In this document: one piece after another, positions 23,321 through 36,818 of the stretch
Numbering within the stretch: the stretch's first letter is position 1
Layout: every line of letters begins with the position of its first letter
DNA from: Quercus robur
Taxonomy: Eukaryota; Streptophyta; Magnoliopsida; Fagales; Fagaceae
NCBI RefSeq assembly: GCF_932294415.1
Contig: NC_065535.1
Coordinates: forward strand, 96,674,862-96,738,861
Direction of reading: 5' to 3'
DNA length: 64,000 nt
Program-made: the position numbers and the translations under genes
Notes under the pieces: model-generated
Told to the model about the DNA's origin: nothing
The model's input: only the letters and a program-made list of their open reading frames with translations
Databases searched by the model: none

Positions 23321-26300
23321 CTATTTTTGGTATATTCTTGAATCAAAAACTTCATGAACGGACGACACATCTCTCATACCTTGTAATGAAACTGGCTGCT
23401 CTTTTATACGAGATAAAAGGATGGAAATTTGCTCATTTGCAATATCTAGCCTCTCCTTGGACTTGGCGGATTCTGTTACAAGAGTGGATACCATACTTTG
23501 CAATATCTGAATTCTTTCTGCATGATCACTTGGAGTACTCTGAAAAAGCTTTGCAGAAGGTGTACTGATCCTGCGCCAACGGATAGGAAGATACCTATCT
23601 GGTATCTGAAAGCAGTTTCCTGTTGAGAAAACTCGAAGAGCATGCCGGCAGAGAATTCCAGAAAACTCAAAATGATGGCAGCTGCAACTGATGATGCCTT
23701 CCCTAGGAGCCCAATAGACTTTCCGGCCTCCCTCAGCTTTTGTGTGGTGTCTTACAAGAAAACCATCATCCATCTGAAAGGATGCATAGTGGGCAGCCAG
23801 AACAAGTTGTTCTTGTAGCTTAGAGAAGGCAAAAGGAGTGAGGATAGTGGCAGCATGGGATTCCATGGGGGCCCCTGTCTTCAAGCAAATATTTTGGAGA
23901 TTCTGTTGCATTGTTTGTTGTTCTCCAGCTTGATCTCTGAAATCCACAGCAACTGCTGCCTGCTTGTGCAAGTTTTAATTTAATAAGAAGGAAAAAACTT
24001 AACTAAGCCCAAATCCCAATTAATAAGGAAAGAAAATTTTTTCCAACCAATAATTTTGAATCATTTTTACTGTTTAGACGGTTTTTCATCAATCTAACAA
24101 ACCAGAAACAAGTTGCGAATTTCATACATAATGAATAGCCCATAACCGCATCAAAAAGGGGAGCAAAGTAACCCAAATCATGGAGATCAATATTAAAATC
24201 AACTTTTCAATAATGTGGCAATTAAGACTTTATTTAATATGATAGTCTTGGTATGACAAATACTTCAGGGTAAGGACAAGTAGGCACTATTTAGAGGGAT
24301 TAGGATAAATTGCACATCAATTCAGCCAATACTACCTTTGGTGAATGGCAAAAGAGTAGTTCTTTTTGCTCACCATACAGCCTTCAATACAACTTGTCTG
24401 TTTGACATGATTCAGTTTCTGAAGGGCCCTACGTTTTGGCATCTTCAGATTCACTAGGTTACACGTGCGTTCACCACAATAAGGCAGGGGCTAACAGGTT
24501 CAATATAATTTTTTAGAGCTTAATTAGGAACATTAATAACTGTTCCTTCCTTTCTTTGTAGTTGTTACTATCTTTCTTTTTACTTTTCTTTGATAAGGTT
24601 TTGTGGAGAAAAAAACAACAGGCCAAAACCTTGTGAACATAATAAGTAAAGTGCTGGAAAATCTCCAAGCATTTCTGTTTCACCAGCATCTAGGTAAAAG
24701 GGACAGAACACTGGGGCTTGCCTAGATAAATTTCATAAGAGCCTACACAAAAAGTATAATCAATTATAGGACCTTCATATGCTAATACTCTTGTAAAGTT
24801 ACTCCTGAATTAACAGCACTTCAAAATCTTTAAGTGAGACCAAGTAAAATGTGGAACATTGTACTCACTACGCACTCTGAATCATGACCATGACTTGAGA
24901 ATACAATAAAAAACAACAGCAAAATATTAATATCTTAATCTAAATAAATAGCAATAGGCCAATAGTAAAAGAGATAGCATACTTGTTCAACAAAGTGTGC
25001 AAGCCGGGTCTGTGCACTCAAAAATCTTTGAATGAAAGCGTTAATTGACTTTGACTGGCCATTCGTTGTCATTCCCGCAAAGAAATGGGTTCTCAAGAAT
25101 GGTAGTGCCCAAAGTAAGCGCAACCCATACAAGTTGGCTATATGCCTATTAGCATGCAACCCAAAGGAATTTACCATCTCCATCCAACCAAGTTCAAAAT
25201 CCTCAATTGACTCCAGATTATAGATTCGAAAAAACTCTGTCTTCCACTCATTGTAACGTTCTCCCAGTACAGCATTAAACCAGGACGGAAATTTCCCTAC
25301 AATCATCCATATGCAAAGTGCGTGTTTCGTCATAGGCAATTCAAGGGCTACTGCTTCTTTGAGACACATATTTTGATCAGTTAGAATTGTTTGCGGAGCC
25401 TTCCCGTTCATAAACCCCAAGAATGCCTTCCAAAGTTCCATATATACAATACAACACATAAACACCAATGTCAAATTGGGATCAGTGAAGCTATTTAAAA
25501 AAAGGAAATGCATGTGAGCATGTGCAATATATTACCCAACAGTGAAGAGAAATTTTCATACTAAATATAATGCCTTGTCCAATTAGGATGACAGGAACAA
25601 CAGACCAATAGGCATTGAACAATACCAGGAGGTGCTCACTGAGCATTTATTGGGGAAAAAAGAGAGTCCCAATTTCATACAAATTGTCCACTACCAATCA
25701 GACAAGTAGATGCTCAGTGACCATTTGGACTGGTCCCCATCATTTATAATTGTAACATAAAGAATATCAAGTCCCAATTACAGAATTCCCTCATGTGAAA
25801 ACTCAATCGACCAGCATTATTTTGTGCATGGTCCAAAACCTAACTGGCTATCCTAAACATCCAGCTTCAAAATTCAAATTCTATGTTCTATCCTTCAATT
25901 AGCCCTTTGATTGGTTATGCCTCATACGAGAAAAGCAATTGATTGAATAGTTCAATTAAGATTTACAGCAGTCACATGTGCAATATAAGGTGACAGATTA
26001 GGGGGGAAAACCCATAATTACTTTCAGTTATTACCTTCAATGCCCATGAAAACGACCTCAAATTTTCCTCACGCAAAAGGACGCAGCCAAAGAAGCAAGG
26101 CATACCATAATTATTCATTCCAACCCATATCCCAAGCGGCATGTCAAATGCAGTCAAGCGATGTGTTGTATCAAACACAACTGCATCACCAAAGATCTCA
26201 TATGACTGGACAGATGAGGCATATGACCAGGTGATGTTCTCTAACCTATTGTTTGAATCAAGTGTATACTCAAACTTGAAGTTGGGGTCTCTCTCCTTAA

Positions 26301-27012
26301 TGTTTCTGCACATTCTTAATAAGTCTATGCTCTCCTCTTCTGGATCTAATTTCCTAAATGATTGGAGCAAATTCCTAACATCCTTTTCAGTGAAAGGCAA
26401 ATATCCTGGCTCCACACACTTCTCAAGCTCCATAAGTTTTATCATCTGGTGCACAGAAATTCCTGTTTTGGCAAACATAAGGATTCTGCTCTTGTCTGTG
26501 TCTGAAATGGTCCGGTATGCAGGAAGGAAACGAACTTGATTTGGTTCTAAGAGCTCATGATTATGGTGGTTTAGAAAACCTGTGATACGCCATTCTGAAG
26601 CCCCTAATTCTGTTGACTTGCTTATTCGCATGTACGCTTGACATCCACAACGAGATGATTTTCGGTTTCTTTGAGGTTTACTTTCATTTGAGGCTTTGAT
26701 GGGGGTGTTGCCAGCACGGTGACAGACAAAGTAGCGTCTAGTGAGTCCTTTACCAACCCCATCCTTCCCCTCTGTGCGGTGACGCCGGATTGAGAAGCCA
26801 CATCGCTTTGCAAATTCACTATAAAATTCATAAGCAGCATCATGAGTAGCAAATCTTTGCCCCATATATGGAATTGCATCATTAGTGGTTTCTAGGGAGA
26901 GCCTAGTTTCATCAGGTGATTCCTCAGTGCTACTGGTATCGTCCAAGGACAAAGATCGTTGATCTGAGGGATCATCATAAACCACCAACAACGGTCCAGC
27001 CTCTTCAGACAT
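23321..27012 (-). CDS. FRS11: FAR1-related sequence protein (FRS11 type)
   Basis: A transcription factor domesticated from a MULE transposase; FAR1/FRS proteins act in the nucleus, in Arabidopsis in light and developmental signalling. Three minus-strand exons, 27012-26035, 25426-24983 and 23959-23321, all phase 0 with GT-AG introns, give 686 aa, the expected length. Domains: an N-terminal FAR1 zinc DNA-binding domain (about 50-155; RFATHDAAYEFYSEFAKRCG, then C97, C122 and C124, and HHNH at 149-152), a MULE transposase-like core (about 270-370; VVFDTTHRLT, TILTDQNMCLKEA), a SWIM zinc finger (C566, C568, C578, H580 in SCSCHHFEF...LCRH) and a C-terminal coiled region (SAKSKERLDIANEQI). Residues 1-45 are acidic. 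The start is the first ATG after an upstream stop, in good context. I see no frameshift. Assignment to FRS11 rather than another clade member is from memory of the family. Confidence 0.92.
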
Positions 27013-28140
27013 TATACTTTCTCATTAAACCACTCAATACCCTATGTCTTTTTAAAAAAGGAAATATAAAAAACAAGACAAAACAAAAAACCAAAAGCCT
27101 TGATTAGCCAAACCAGTCCCAACAGATGGAAAGATGCATCATAGAACAGAGAAGAAAATAAAAAATTGAGCCACACCAAATATAAGGGGCATAACAACAT
27201 ATGAACACATGTATTCACAGTAACTGGCAACTAATCTAAATGCTGGTCAACAACCAAGAAAAAAGGGAAAATAATAGAAAAAAACCAGTAATGATGATGC
27301 TGATGATTAAATAATCAACCCAAAACAGTTTTCCTACACATAAATTCCAGATTTTCATTGGAAATAAATAAATAATAAAAGGCATGTTGTTGGTTAAAAT
27401 AACAACACTCATTATACAAAAATAATAATTCTTGAGATTTCTCAGATAGTTAAGTCACCAATTTAGTATCACACTATTCTTTTTCAGGTTTTAAACGTTA
27501 ACATGCTTCCTCAAATCCTACAAAAGTGAGGAATATGGACTTTTAAGTAATTAAAGGCTATAACCTCAGCAAAGTAGAGGATTTCTCATATGTACCAGAA
27601 GTTTAGAGGCGCTTCACATTTCAAGCATCCACCGACCATCCACTTTTCCATTGTAATTCAATACACTCACTGCTTTGTTTGTTTGGAATTACAATCTCAG
27701 TGATTGTCAAAGCTAGCAAATTGAAACTGGTAGCCCTAAAGGCACAAGTTGTAATCTTCCTATTCACACAATTGTATTGAGAGATCGGGTAAACAAATGC
27801 AAGAACTTGGAAGTTGATTATGTCATATGCCCTCACAAATTCCAAATATGAGTCAAGTTCTTATTTGAACAGACTCAATATTTATGTTGGACCTATTCAG
27901 AGGGCAACGAGGTTTTATAATAATTATAATTTAAAAAGTAAGCTGAGTTCATTGCTTGTTGATCAACTTTCAAAAACATATCCGCAAATGTTACTTCGCA
28001 GTTCAGGTTTCATTCAAGCTAAACTCTTATCTTATAGTTACATCTTTGAGTTCCTGAAGAAAGACCAAAAAACACCAATCGTTTGTAATGAAATTTCCAT
28101 CTATTGATTTCTGTGCAATCCTGTCAGACTTTTCCATTTT
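27013..28140 (-). promoter_or_regulatory. 5' flank of the FAR1-related gene, possible leader intron
   Basis: No coding region. On the minus strand an acceptor-like AGACATAG lies 30-40 bases upstream of the ATG. Donor-like sites exist near 28990 (CAATTG|GTACCA), so the leader may be spliced across the tandem repeats described next. This is weakly supported. Confidence 0.3.
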
Positions 28141-28830
28141 ACCTCAGAATTAGATTGCCACTCTAGCTCTTTTTCACATGCATTATGTACATGTACAGCT
28201 CAATTCAATCACATATCTGATGCATTATGCGAGAGGATAATTATTATCAATAATGGGAAACCCAAAATGGGATTTGTGTTTACTTACAAACAAAATTACG
28301 TAAACACTTTATTTCTAATAGACTCTGACTGTAAATATTGGATACAGACACACAAAAACATATACACATTCAGCTCAATCAATCATATTCCTAACACATT
28401 CTGCAAATTTGAGGACAACCCATTACCAAAATGGAAAAGCCAAAATGGTTTTTGTTTTTATCACAAAATTCAAAATGAAAATTATTTTTAAGAGACTCTA
28501 ACTGCACATATCATATATACATACAACTCAAGTCAATCACATTCCACAAAATTGAGGATAACCCATTATGAGAAATGTAATACTCCAAAATGGGCTTTGT
28601 GTTTCTCACAAAAATTTCAGATGAGCACTTCATTTTTAACAGACTTTGTCTGCACATAATGTACATAAACACACACAAACATATACAATATAAAACTCAG
28701 TTCAATCAAATTACTAACACATTCTGCAAAATTGAGGACAACCCATTATCAGAAATGGAAAATCCAAAATGGGATTTGTGTTTCACACAGAAATTCACAT
28801 GAAGACTTCATTTTTAAGAGCCTCTGGCTG
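28140..28830. repeat. Degenerate tandem repeat, about 145-180 bp units
   Basis: The landmark CAAAATGG[G]NTTTGTGTTT recurs near 28264, 28442, 28586 and 28765. Each is followed by a purine-rich block, an AGACTCT-like block, a run of CACA/TATA and CAATCA...ACACATTCTGCAAA, then GAGGA[CT]AACCCATTA. About four units, the first partial. They lie 1.2-1.8 kb upstream of the FAR1-related ATG and may be part of its leader intron or promoter. Confidence 0.75.
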
Positions 28831-29172
28831 CATATATTGCTCCAAATTAGAAACAGAGACAAACATTACTTTTATAGATATAATAACCATGTCTATTCAC
28901 ACACATATACATAAAGAGAGAGAAAGAGAGACTGTTTTAAGAGGAGGAAAATATTAAAGAAAGATAAGAGAATGGTACCAATTGAATTCATGGGAGCAAT
29001 CCAGGTGAGGTGGATTGGGAAATTGGGAGTTGCCCTAAAATGCGCTGGGAGGTGATGAAAGCCTTTTTATACTCCCTGCGCACTTTACTATCTGACGCCT
29101 CCTTCCTTTGTTCCCAAACATCTTCCCCCACTTTTTAGGACTCTATAATACGCATGTCCAAACACTTTTCCT

Positions 29173-29175
<3 letters not shown>

Positions 29176-29220
<45 letters not shown>
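29176..29220 (+). repeat. Poly(T) tract of 45 residues
   Basis: An uninterrupted run of 45 T, 55 bp before a solo LTR. It could be a reversed retroposon tail, but no element body or target duplication is recognisable around it. Confidence 0.9.
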
Positions 29221-29275
29221 CACAAAGGTTTGGTTGAGGTTTCAAAAAAAAGACGTTACATCCTCAATATTTTAT

Positions 29276-30082
29276 TGTAAGGACACGATTTGTAACGACC
29301 CGACACGATTTGTAACGACTCAACACGATACTGGGTTCGCACGTAAATAGACCCAAACAATATGATTTATAGAGCGTGGGTGTAAAGAACTAGGCTAACT
29401 TTTGTATAATAAAAAGATTCACCCTTACGTATATTGAAGGCCTAGAGGTGGCACAACAATCGTTTTCTTTGGTAATTGATATAGTTCTTTTTCTCTCTTT
29501 TTGTTCTTTTTCTTTTGTATGTGTTTTTCTTTCTTTCCTTTTCTGTCCCGATCCCCTCTTGCATGTTCTTCTTTCAGTTTATATACTACCCTTTGTGTTC
29601 CATCCTCACCGCACACGTGTAGGTTGGGTTCAGAGGATTTCTTTCTGTCCCATCTAGCACCTCTTGGAACTTCCTATGGGTAGCTGTAAGGCTGCCTCCT
29701 TACTGTTCAGGTATCACCTCCACATTAATGCGACCAGAGAGTTGGTTGAGAGATAATTAATGCGGAGGCAGCTGTAGTTATAGATATTTGTTTGCCTTAT
29801 TTCTTTTACCCTTGGTCTGTTATCCTATCTTTAGTGGTTACATAATTCTGAGGTCTGGTTGCAACAAGACCGCGTCCTGATTGGCCTCGGACGCATACTG
29901 CCGAGGAGTATGGCATCCTCGAACGGATACAGAACTCTACCTTCGTGATATTGACTACCACCCCCCTTCTGCAATTGCCTTGTGACTTGACATGGCCTCC
30001 TCGGACGGATATGCATCCTCAGATGGGCCACAGGCCCAACAATCCTGACCTTAATGGGTCTGTTGATTGACAGACCCCCACA
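29276..30082. mobile_element. Solo LTR (807 bp)
   Basis: Begins TGTAAGG and ends CCCCCACA (TG...CA termini) and is flanked by the 5-bp direct repeat TTTAT (29271-29275 and 30083-30087). Its 3' half shares blocks with the LTR at 60111-60914: GCTGTAAGGCTG, TACTGTTCAGGTATCAC, CACATTAATGCG followed by CCAGAGAGTT, and repeated CCTCGGACGG/CCGAGGA motifs. There is no internal retrotransposon sequence on either side, so the pair of LTRs has recombined to one. Confidence 0.85.
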
Positions 30083-30087
30083 TTTAT

Positions 30088-33000
30088 AATGTCATAAAAA
30101 AATCATAAGTAGTACATTATTATTGGTTCTAATCAATCAGTAACTATCTATCAAAAATATTATGGACATAGCATTTATCTTGAGAGAATTGTGACTGCTT
30201 AGTTTTGTTTTGTATTATTCATCAAAAAAAAAAAGTTTTGTTTTGTATTTATACAAAAAAAAAAAAAAAAAAAAAGATAAATGTTATATCTATAATTTTT
30301 ACAACAAATGCTAAGTAGTAAGTTATTACCATCTAAAATTTGTTGTAAAAATATTGTAATTGTAGCACTTCTCAAACAAAAAATAATAATAATTACGAAT
30401 GAGTTTAATGTAATTTAGGCTAAGGTGGATAACTTAACCAACTATAGTGTTGTATTTAACCAACTGTAGTCATGTAGTGCTGTATTTAAGCTTTGCATTT
30501 TTTTTTTTTTTTTTTTATAATTTAATGGTTACAATAGAATGAGGGGATCTAAACCATAAATTAAGAGGTATCAATTGAGTTACAAGAGTCCTAGTAAACA
30601 CTTTTTTTGTTTTTATATCTTAGAATAATTACATTTTAAACCTATAACTTAGAGATGTAACAAATTAAATTTTGAAATTTCCAAAAAATATTAAATTAAA
30701 GTATTAAACTATGAATTTTTTTTTTCAAAACTTAACAATTTAAGAGTTTTTCTAAGCCATAACAAAAAATTACGATATTCTCAAATTAGTCTACTACCTC
30801 ACACGTGACACGTGAGCTATTAAAAATAAATAAATAAAAGATTATGGTGAGCTCATGTGAGAGTGGGTAGGTTAATTTGGGAATATATATTGTAAGATTG
30901 TGATTTTTTTTTATCCCCAACTTTATTGCAAAATAAACCACGGGTTGTGTTTGGAGTTTAATATAGGCTAAGAGACAAGTTTGAACACTCCCTAAGATAA
31001 CAATTAATTAATTTCTGCATTTATATATAAAGACCTCCAGGGGAGTGCCATTTCATAAGTCCTCTTAAGGGTGATGTAATTTATATTTTTTTTATTATAT
31101 TTAACAATAGAAATAGTTTGATATGTCTTGAGAGCCCATAGTTTTTGGTAACGTATTAGCAAGATATATATATATATATATATATAACAAAAATTTAAAA
31201 GTTAGTTTATTTATTGAAGGCTATTTATAAAATTTTTTTAAAAAAAATTAGAACTTGAGACAAAAAAAAAAAAAAAGACTAAATAAACTAAAAATTTGTG
31301 GCCAAAAAGACATCATATCATTAAAAAAAATCTATAAAATTCATTCTAAATCGTAAAATGAATTCCATTTAAATAGGAACGATCATTTTCTAAAATAAAA
31401 AATAAGAAAAATAAAAAGATTATTTTGTGTGGAGTTTTTTGGGCCTTGGAGTTAGAAGTGGGATTTGCTTGTTATATGCCCGCCCGTTAGATCTTTGTAG
31501 AACGGGAGCCATGTCACACAAAAATTCAGGCCCAAACAAATACTTTTCCAATATTGTTTACATGCTTCTTCTTCTTCTTCTTCTTCTTCTTTGTTAATAA
31601 ATATATATAAATACACAAACATACTTATCAACAAATTATAAATATATATAAATACACAAACATACTTGTCAACAGTAAACAGACTCAACACTCATATGCC
31701 CAAAAAAAAATTTAAAAAAAAATTATCAAGAATTATTATTTGAAATTACAAAATATGACTAAAATTTTATTCTGAATATAAGTGTCTGGAATCTGCTTAT
31801 TTTGTTAAAACTGAAAATTTTTTACTAAAAGTATTATAAATAAAAGTAAAATTTAACTGAAATAGTACAGTAAGACTTATAAATAATACAAAAAAATGTA
31901 ATAAGACCTATAAATAATAGTAAAAATAAGTTGAATAGTAAAATAAATTGAAAAAAAATAAGCAATCAAAACACAATCTAAGTATGACACTTTGTTATTA
32001 GAAAATTCTTGTCCTCTTCTTACTTTATGTAAGTTCTTTTACAACTTGTACAAAAACCACTTTTCATATAACTTTCTAAACTTTCAACACGTCGTGAAGT
32101 AGAAGATAGTGGGAAAGTAACAAAAAAAAAAAAAAGTATTCCAACAAAAGATCAAATCAGATAAGCACATATTTTTTTCCTTTTAGTTTGACACTGAAGA
32201 ATAGAACAAAGTGTCATAATCTTGAAATTTCAAAGATTTCTTTGTAGTGGTTTATAAATATAACAAAATTTACGTATAGTTTCTGTTCCTCCACATCTCC
32301 ATTCTATATTGTTCGCTGACTATAGCTGGTTTTAATGATATTCATAGTCTTCTTTCTCAACAAAAAAAAAGTTTAAATATATGGTTATTTCTCAAAAAAA
32401 AAAGATTGTATTAATCAATGAAGAATAAATAATGTTATATTTTTCAAAAATAATTAAATTCAATATATTATATGTTTGAATTTAATTGAAAATTCAATAT
32501 AGTGTGCATAAAAAATTGTATTTTTCCCTAATATCTATTAAAAGGTAGAAAATTTTGGAGATGCCCTTTTCTATAACAAAAGGAAACAAATTGAGTTGCT
32601 CTAGTGGCTTCAACATGGTACCAGCCTGGTTTGGTTGGCTATATCATTGGCATTATAAGTAAATAAACTATTTGACGTATATGCCTCTTGATACCGCAAT
32701 CACGGTCACAAGTCTAATTCGATCATCATATCAAACTGTGAAAAATTGTGTTTGGCATTTTGACTTGGACCCTCCGTTAGTGTGTCATGATGGTTCCAAC
32801 TAAAATGCGATTATGGGTGCCCTGTCATTAACAACTAATACTAGTATTCCTTGACTACTATCATAATATTTGTTGAAGAGTATGTTCTTAGGATAGTTTA
32901 CTAGATCCATTGATTTGATAGGAAAGATAATGGGTAAACTAAGCAATCTTTTAGGTATAGTATATTCGATTTTCTAATTAAATTCACACACATAATTGCA

Positions 33001-33650
33001 ATGAAATTAATTATTATTAGAAAAAAAAATGTTTATATTTTATTTATCAATGCAATCGTATGTTTAAATTATATTAGAGAACTTAACGTATTGCATATAA
33101 GAAGGTATACCTCTAAGTTCTAACCGAAAGCAATAATGCTTCTTTATTCATATTGGTGTTTCATATTTATGTCATGCTCAGCCTAAAATGAAAATTAAAG
33201 AAGGCACATACTTGTAGTTGTTGGAAGTAAATGGGTAAGATTGCTAAGATGAAAGTTATATTTTGTGTTTAGTTCTATTCTATGAGTCATAAATAATATC
33301 AGGTTTGTAAAATAGGGGATAAAATTAAATAACATTCTCTAAGTTTAATACCATCCCTAACCAATTTAAATATGTGTTTGAATGGGGTTATTTTCATTTG
33401 CTTATTTTATCTAAAATCTAAATTCTATTTAAAAAAAAAGAAAAAATGAAAGTTTTAAGAAGTTGTACTCATGTAAGTCGAATAAGTCAGGAAATTTAAT
33501 TATCCAAACGTAAATATCAGTAGTATATAGCAAAGAATTTATTTATTTTTGCTGAAGAAGAGCTCATTTTGTGTTGAAATTTCAAAAGCAAGAGAGAAGG
33601 AGGAATGTCATAATTCAGATAATTAAAATAAGGTGACTTGACAAGTTTGC
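30088..33650. other. AT-rich gene-free stretch
   Basis: No supported gene. It contains simple repeats: (TA)n near 31165-31186, (TTC)n at about 31565-31591, and a 36-bp duplication (AAATATATATAAATACACAA followed by ACATACTT) at about 31600-31673. The small ORFs here are low complexity. Confidence 0.55.
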
Positions 33651-33652
33651 CA

Positions 33653-33806
33653 TAATAATCATGGGTGTTATATACATTTTGTGATATGTTTGATCTAACA
33701 AGTAATCATGGGATGTTATATGTATTTTGTGATATGTTTGATCTAACAAGTAATCATGGGGTGTCATACATATTTTGTGATAAGTTTGATATAACAAGTA
33801 ATCATC
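33653..33806. repeat. Minisatellite, 48-bp unit, about 3.2 copies
   Basis: AGTAATCATG recurs at 33701 and 33749 (spacing 48), with a degenerate start near 33653 and a final copy ending near 33805. Each unit carries ATTTTGTGATA[AT]GTTTGAT followed by ATAACAAGTAATCAT or CTAACAAGTAATCAT. The minus-strand ORF across it shows the same periodicity (YLLDQTYHK repeated) and is not a supported gene. Confidence 0.85.
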
Positions 33807-34445
33807 TATTATTGGTTTAGGATTTAAAATTATGAGGCCAAAATCGATTTTTGACCACGTCAAATTCTTCAAGCCCGAAAGAGTGTAGCCTAACAAAACA
33901 AAAGAAGCTTTCATGGAGAATAATTGAATCATATGGCTCTGACGTGGGTTATAAATAAAATCTGTTGCCTTGTCTTCAGCGTACAAGTTTGGTTGATTAT
34001 TTATTTATTTTATTGTTTTAGTGAACCTGCGAATTTTATTGAATTAATAAATATATGATTTTATCTTCCTCAATAATGCCATAAAGTCTTCTGCATATAA
34101 AATAAATAGATAAGGATAGAGACTCTAGTAGGCATTATTTATTTATTATATTGTATTTGATCATACGATTCATGCCTGACTCTATGATAACATTAATTTT
34201 ATAATTAGCTTTAATTTATTATAATATCCCTACACATTATCTTGCTCAATAGTGAAATCTAGGGGCTATTTGGTTTTTTGAAAACCGTCACTCATCACTC
34301 CTCGCTCAATTTTCATCACTCATTACTCATCACTTAAAATACTCAAATTCCCTAAACCCCACACATTTGGCACCCATCACTTAGTTATGTTTTCAATCAT
34401 AAAACTAAAAAAATTGGAACCACACACTGACCCAATGTCATAAAA

Positions 34446-34485
<40 letters not shown>

Positions 34486-34815
34486 CTTTTTTTTCTGACT
34501 CTCGTCTTTCTCTGCCTCTCCCCTTCGTTTTTCTCTGCTTTTCTCTTCATTTTTCCCCAATTTTTCTCTGCTTTTATCTTCATCCATGTTAACACATATT
34601 CTAACCATACACTTTGCACACCTTATGACCTGATCCATATATCTTCTATTATTAAAATTGAACTCTACATATCCATTTTTTAATGTTAAAATATTTTTCT
34701 TTTATTTTCTTGATTTTAAGAACTAATAAAACTAAAATTTCAGTGATTTCTCATCCTTTTTATGCCAAATACATGATATCAATTTGTGTAATATAGGATA
34801 CACTCAAAAACATAT
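33807..34815. other. Gene-free stretch with a (CT)n microsatellite
   Basis: AT-rich sequence with no supported gene. A CT repeat lies at 34449-34480 and pyrimidine-rich DNA follows to about 34590. Confidence 0.5.
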
Positions 34816-35157
34816 ATTCCCTCCATTCCAATTTGTTTGTTCTCTATTCCATTTTGAAATGTCCCAAAATATTGTCCTGTTTCTCAAAATAAAAGTTATT
34901 AGTTTACTAATGTTTCTATTATACTCTTACTTTATTTTCAAAACTATTTGAAAAGAAAACTAATAAATATTTTTTTAAAAATCAATCTAATTGGGGCACT
35001 TTTTTAGTTGCCTCATTAAAAATAACTTTAAAAAAAAAACTGATAAATTTATTTAAGAGTAGTTTTGTAAATCTATACATTTTTATAAGGTAGACATGAT
35101 AATAAATGATATTCTCTTACTTTTCAAACAGGACAAATAAATTGAGACGAGGGAGTA
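34816..35157. mobile_element. Stowaway-like MITE
   Basis: The left end TTCCCTCCATTCCAATTTGT and the right end ACAAATAAATTGAGACGAGG plus GAGTA are inverted copies with a few differences. CTCCCTCC-type ends with TA flanks are typical of Tc1/mariner-derived Stowaway elements. The length of about 340 bp and the lack of coding sequence fit. Confidence 0.65.
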
Positions 35158-35919
35158 ATATCAAAGAGCCATGTTATATAGACGGAAAAATTGAATAAAA
35201 AATATATACAAATTAATATGATGATGACTTTACGTTAAAGTGAAACTCACATCATGAAACACCTTTTGACATTTACTAATCATGCATATAAACAAACAAC
35301 TACCTCCTCAATGCTCATTTTCAAATTTCAACCTAGTTGGTACGAATAATACACGTGTGGTTAATCTTGTCGATAATCATATATACACTCCTACCATATC
35401 AAAATTTTATTATTTATTGCCCTTGGATATATATATTATAGTATGTTTTGAGTGATCCAATTATCAAAAGTTACAGGATTTGAAAATAATTTTATTATTT
35501 GTTTAGATTTAATAATTTGCTATAATTTTTGGCTTTGATAAAAAGCTTGGTCTAGTATAATATACTTTTATAATTTTATTTTTGTAATTTTAAGTTTTTT
35601 TTTAAGGGGTAAATTTAAGCTTTTGAGCTAACTTAATACTTTTAGAGTAACTTCTTAATTGAAAATAATCACAAGATAAAAATGTTTGTGGGGTATGGTG
35701 GGTAAGGACCAAGATTCAAGTTTTCAGGAGGAAGTTTCACACACATATGCACTTAGATTAAGTTAGAGTAGAAATTCTCTCTTGTATCAAAAAAAAAAAA
35801 AATCACATTAATGCAAAATGCTTACACAAATAAAATTTCAAGTATCAAGTATTACTTGTGGTCATGTTCCTACTAACGTGTGTAGTATTATAATTGTACA
35901 TTTATTTAATACACTCATA

Positions 35920-36810
35920 CAGGGGCGATGCCAAGTACTAATGAGGCCTAGAAATTTTTTTTTTAATATACCTTAAAAAAATTTTGAGTTTTAACTTAAT
36001 ATAGGTCTTTTGACCACCCTAAAAAAACTTAAACACCCTTAATAACAATTGAGCCCTTTAAAAATAAAATTAAACCTCTTCAAAATTTTGGTCCATTGAA
36101 TGTTAAACAAAAAAATTACTACAAGAAATGCAATGTTTATAATATTTTTTGCAATATTTTCATAACAATCCTAAATAGTAGGTTGTTACTGGTAAACAAA
36201 AAAATAATTTCAATGGTAAGTTCAAAATAGAACCAGTAAAAACTTACCATTTAGGTTTTATTGTAAAAGTGTTGCAAAAATATTGTGGACCACTTCTCAA
36301 AAATTGCCCAAACAAACAAATTAGCCTAAAATATCAAATCAAACGTTTAATTGTGATTTTTTAAATTGTGTTTTCAAATGACATATTTTAAAATCACTAT
36401 TTTTTTTTATATAAAAAATGCATACTTTTTAAATAGCTAGTATGTTAGTGTTTGTTATAGTCTTGAGCCGAATTTGTTGAATTTATGTAATATATTTTTT
36501 CAAAAAAATAATGCATTTTGTTTATATTAGTACTTATTTAGAAAATACATTAGTAATTGAATGAGAGATCAGTAATTTCTTAGTTGTGTACATTGAAAAA
36601 AATCTAGCTGATAACATTGATATTGAAATTATCATATCATACAATGATTTCAAAATACGAAAACTTGTGAAAAGAAATTGTAAAATTTTATGTATTTGCA
36701 TATGTTTTTATTTTGTGATGTTAATATATTCAAGTTTTATTATTATTAAATTTTTTTAATTTAATTGTTTTTAATGACCACCATGAAAAGAATTTCTGAA
36801 GCCGTCACTG
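35920..36810. mobile_element. hAT-like non-autonomous element (891 bp)
   Basis: The left end CAGGGGCGATGCC and the right end GAAGCCGTCACTG (inverse CAGTGACGGCTTC) match the common plant hAT termini CAGKGRCGG. Flanks CACTCATA (35912-35919) and TTCTCATA (36811-36818) agree at six of eight positions, so the target duplication looks old. No transposase ORF. Confidence 0.6.
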
Positions 36811-36818
36811 TTCTCATA

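Noticed and set aside
33615-33986. 123-codon minus-strand ORF
   Set aside because: The ORF is produced by the 48-bp minisatellite (repeated YLLDQTYHK); no known domain and no splice or leader support.
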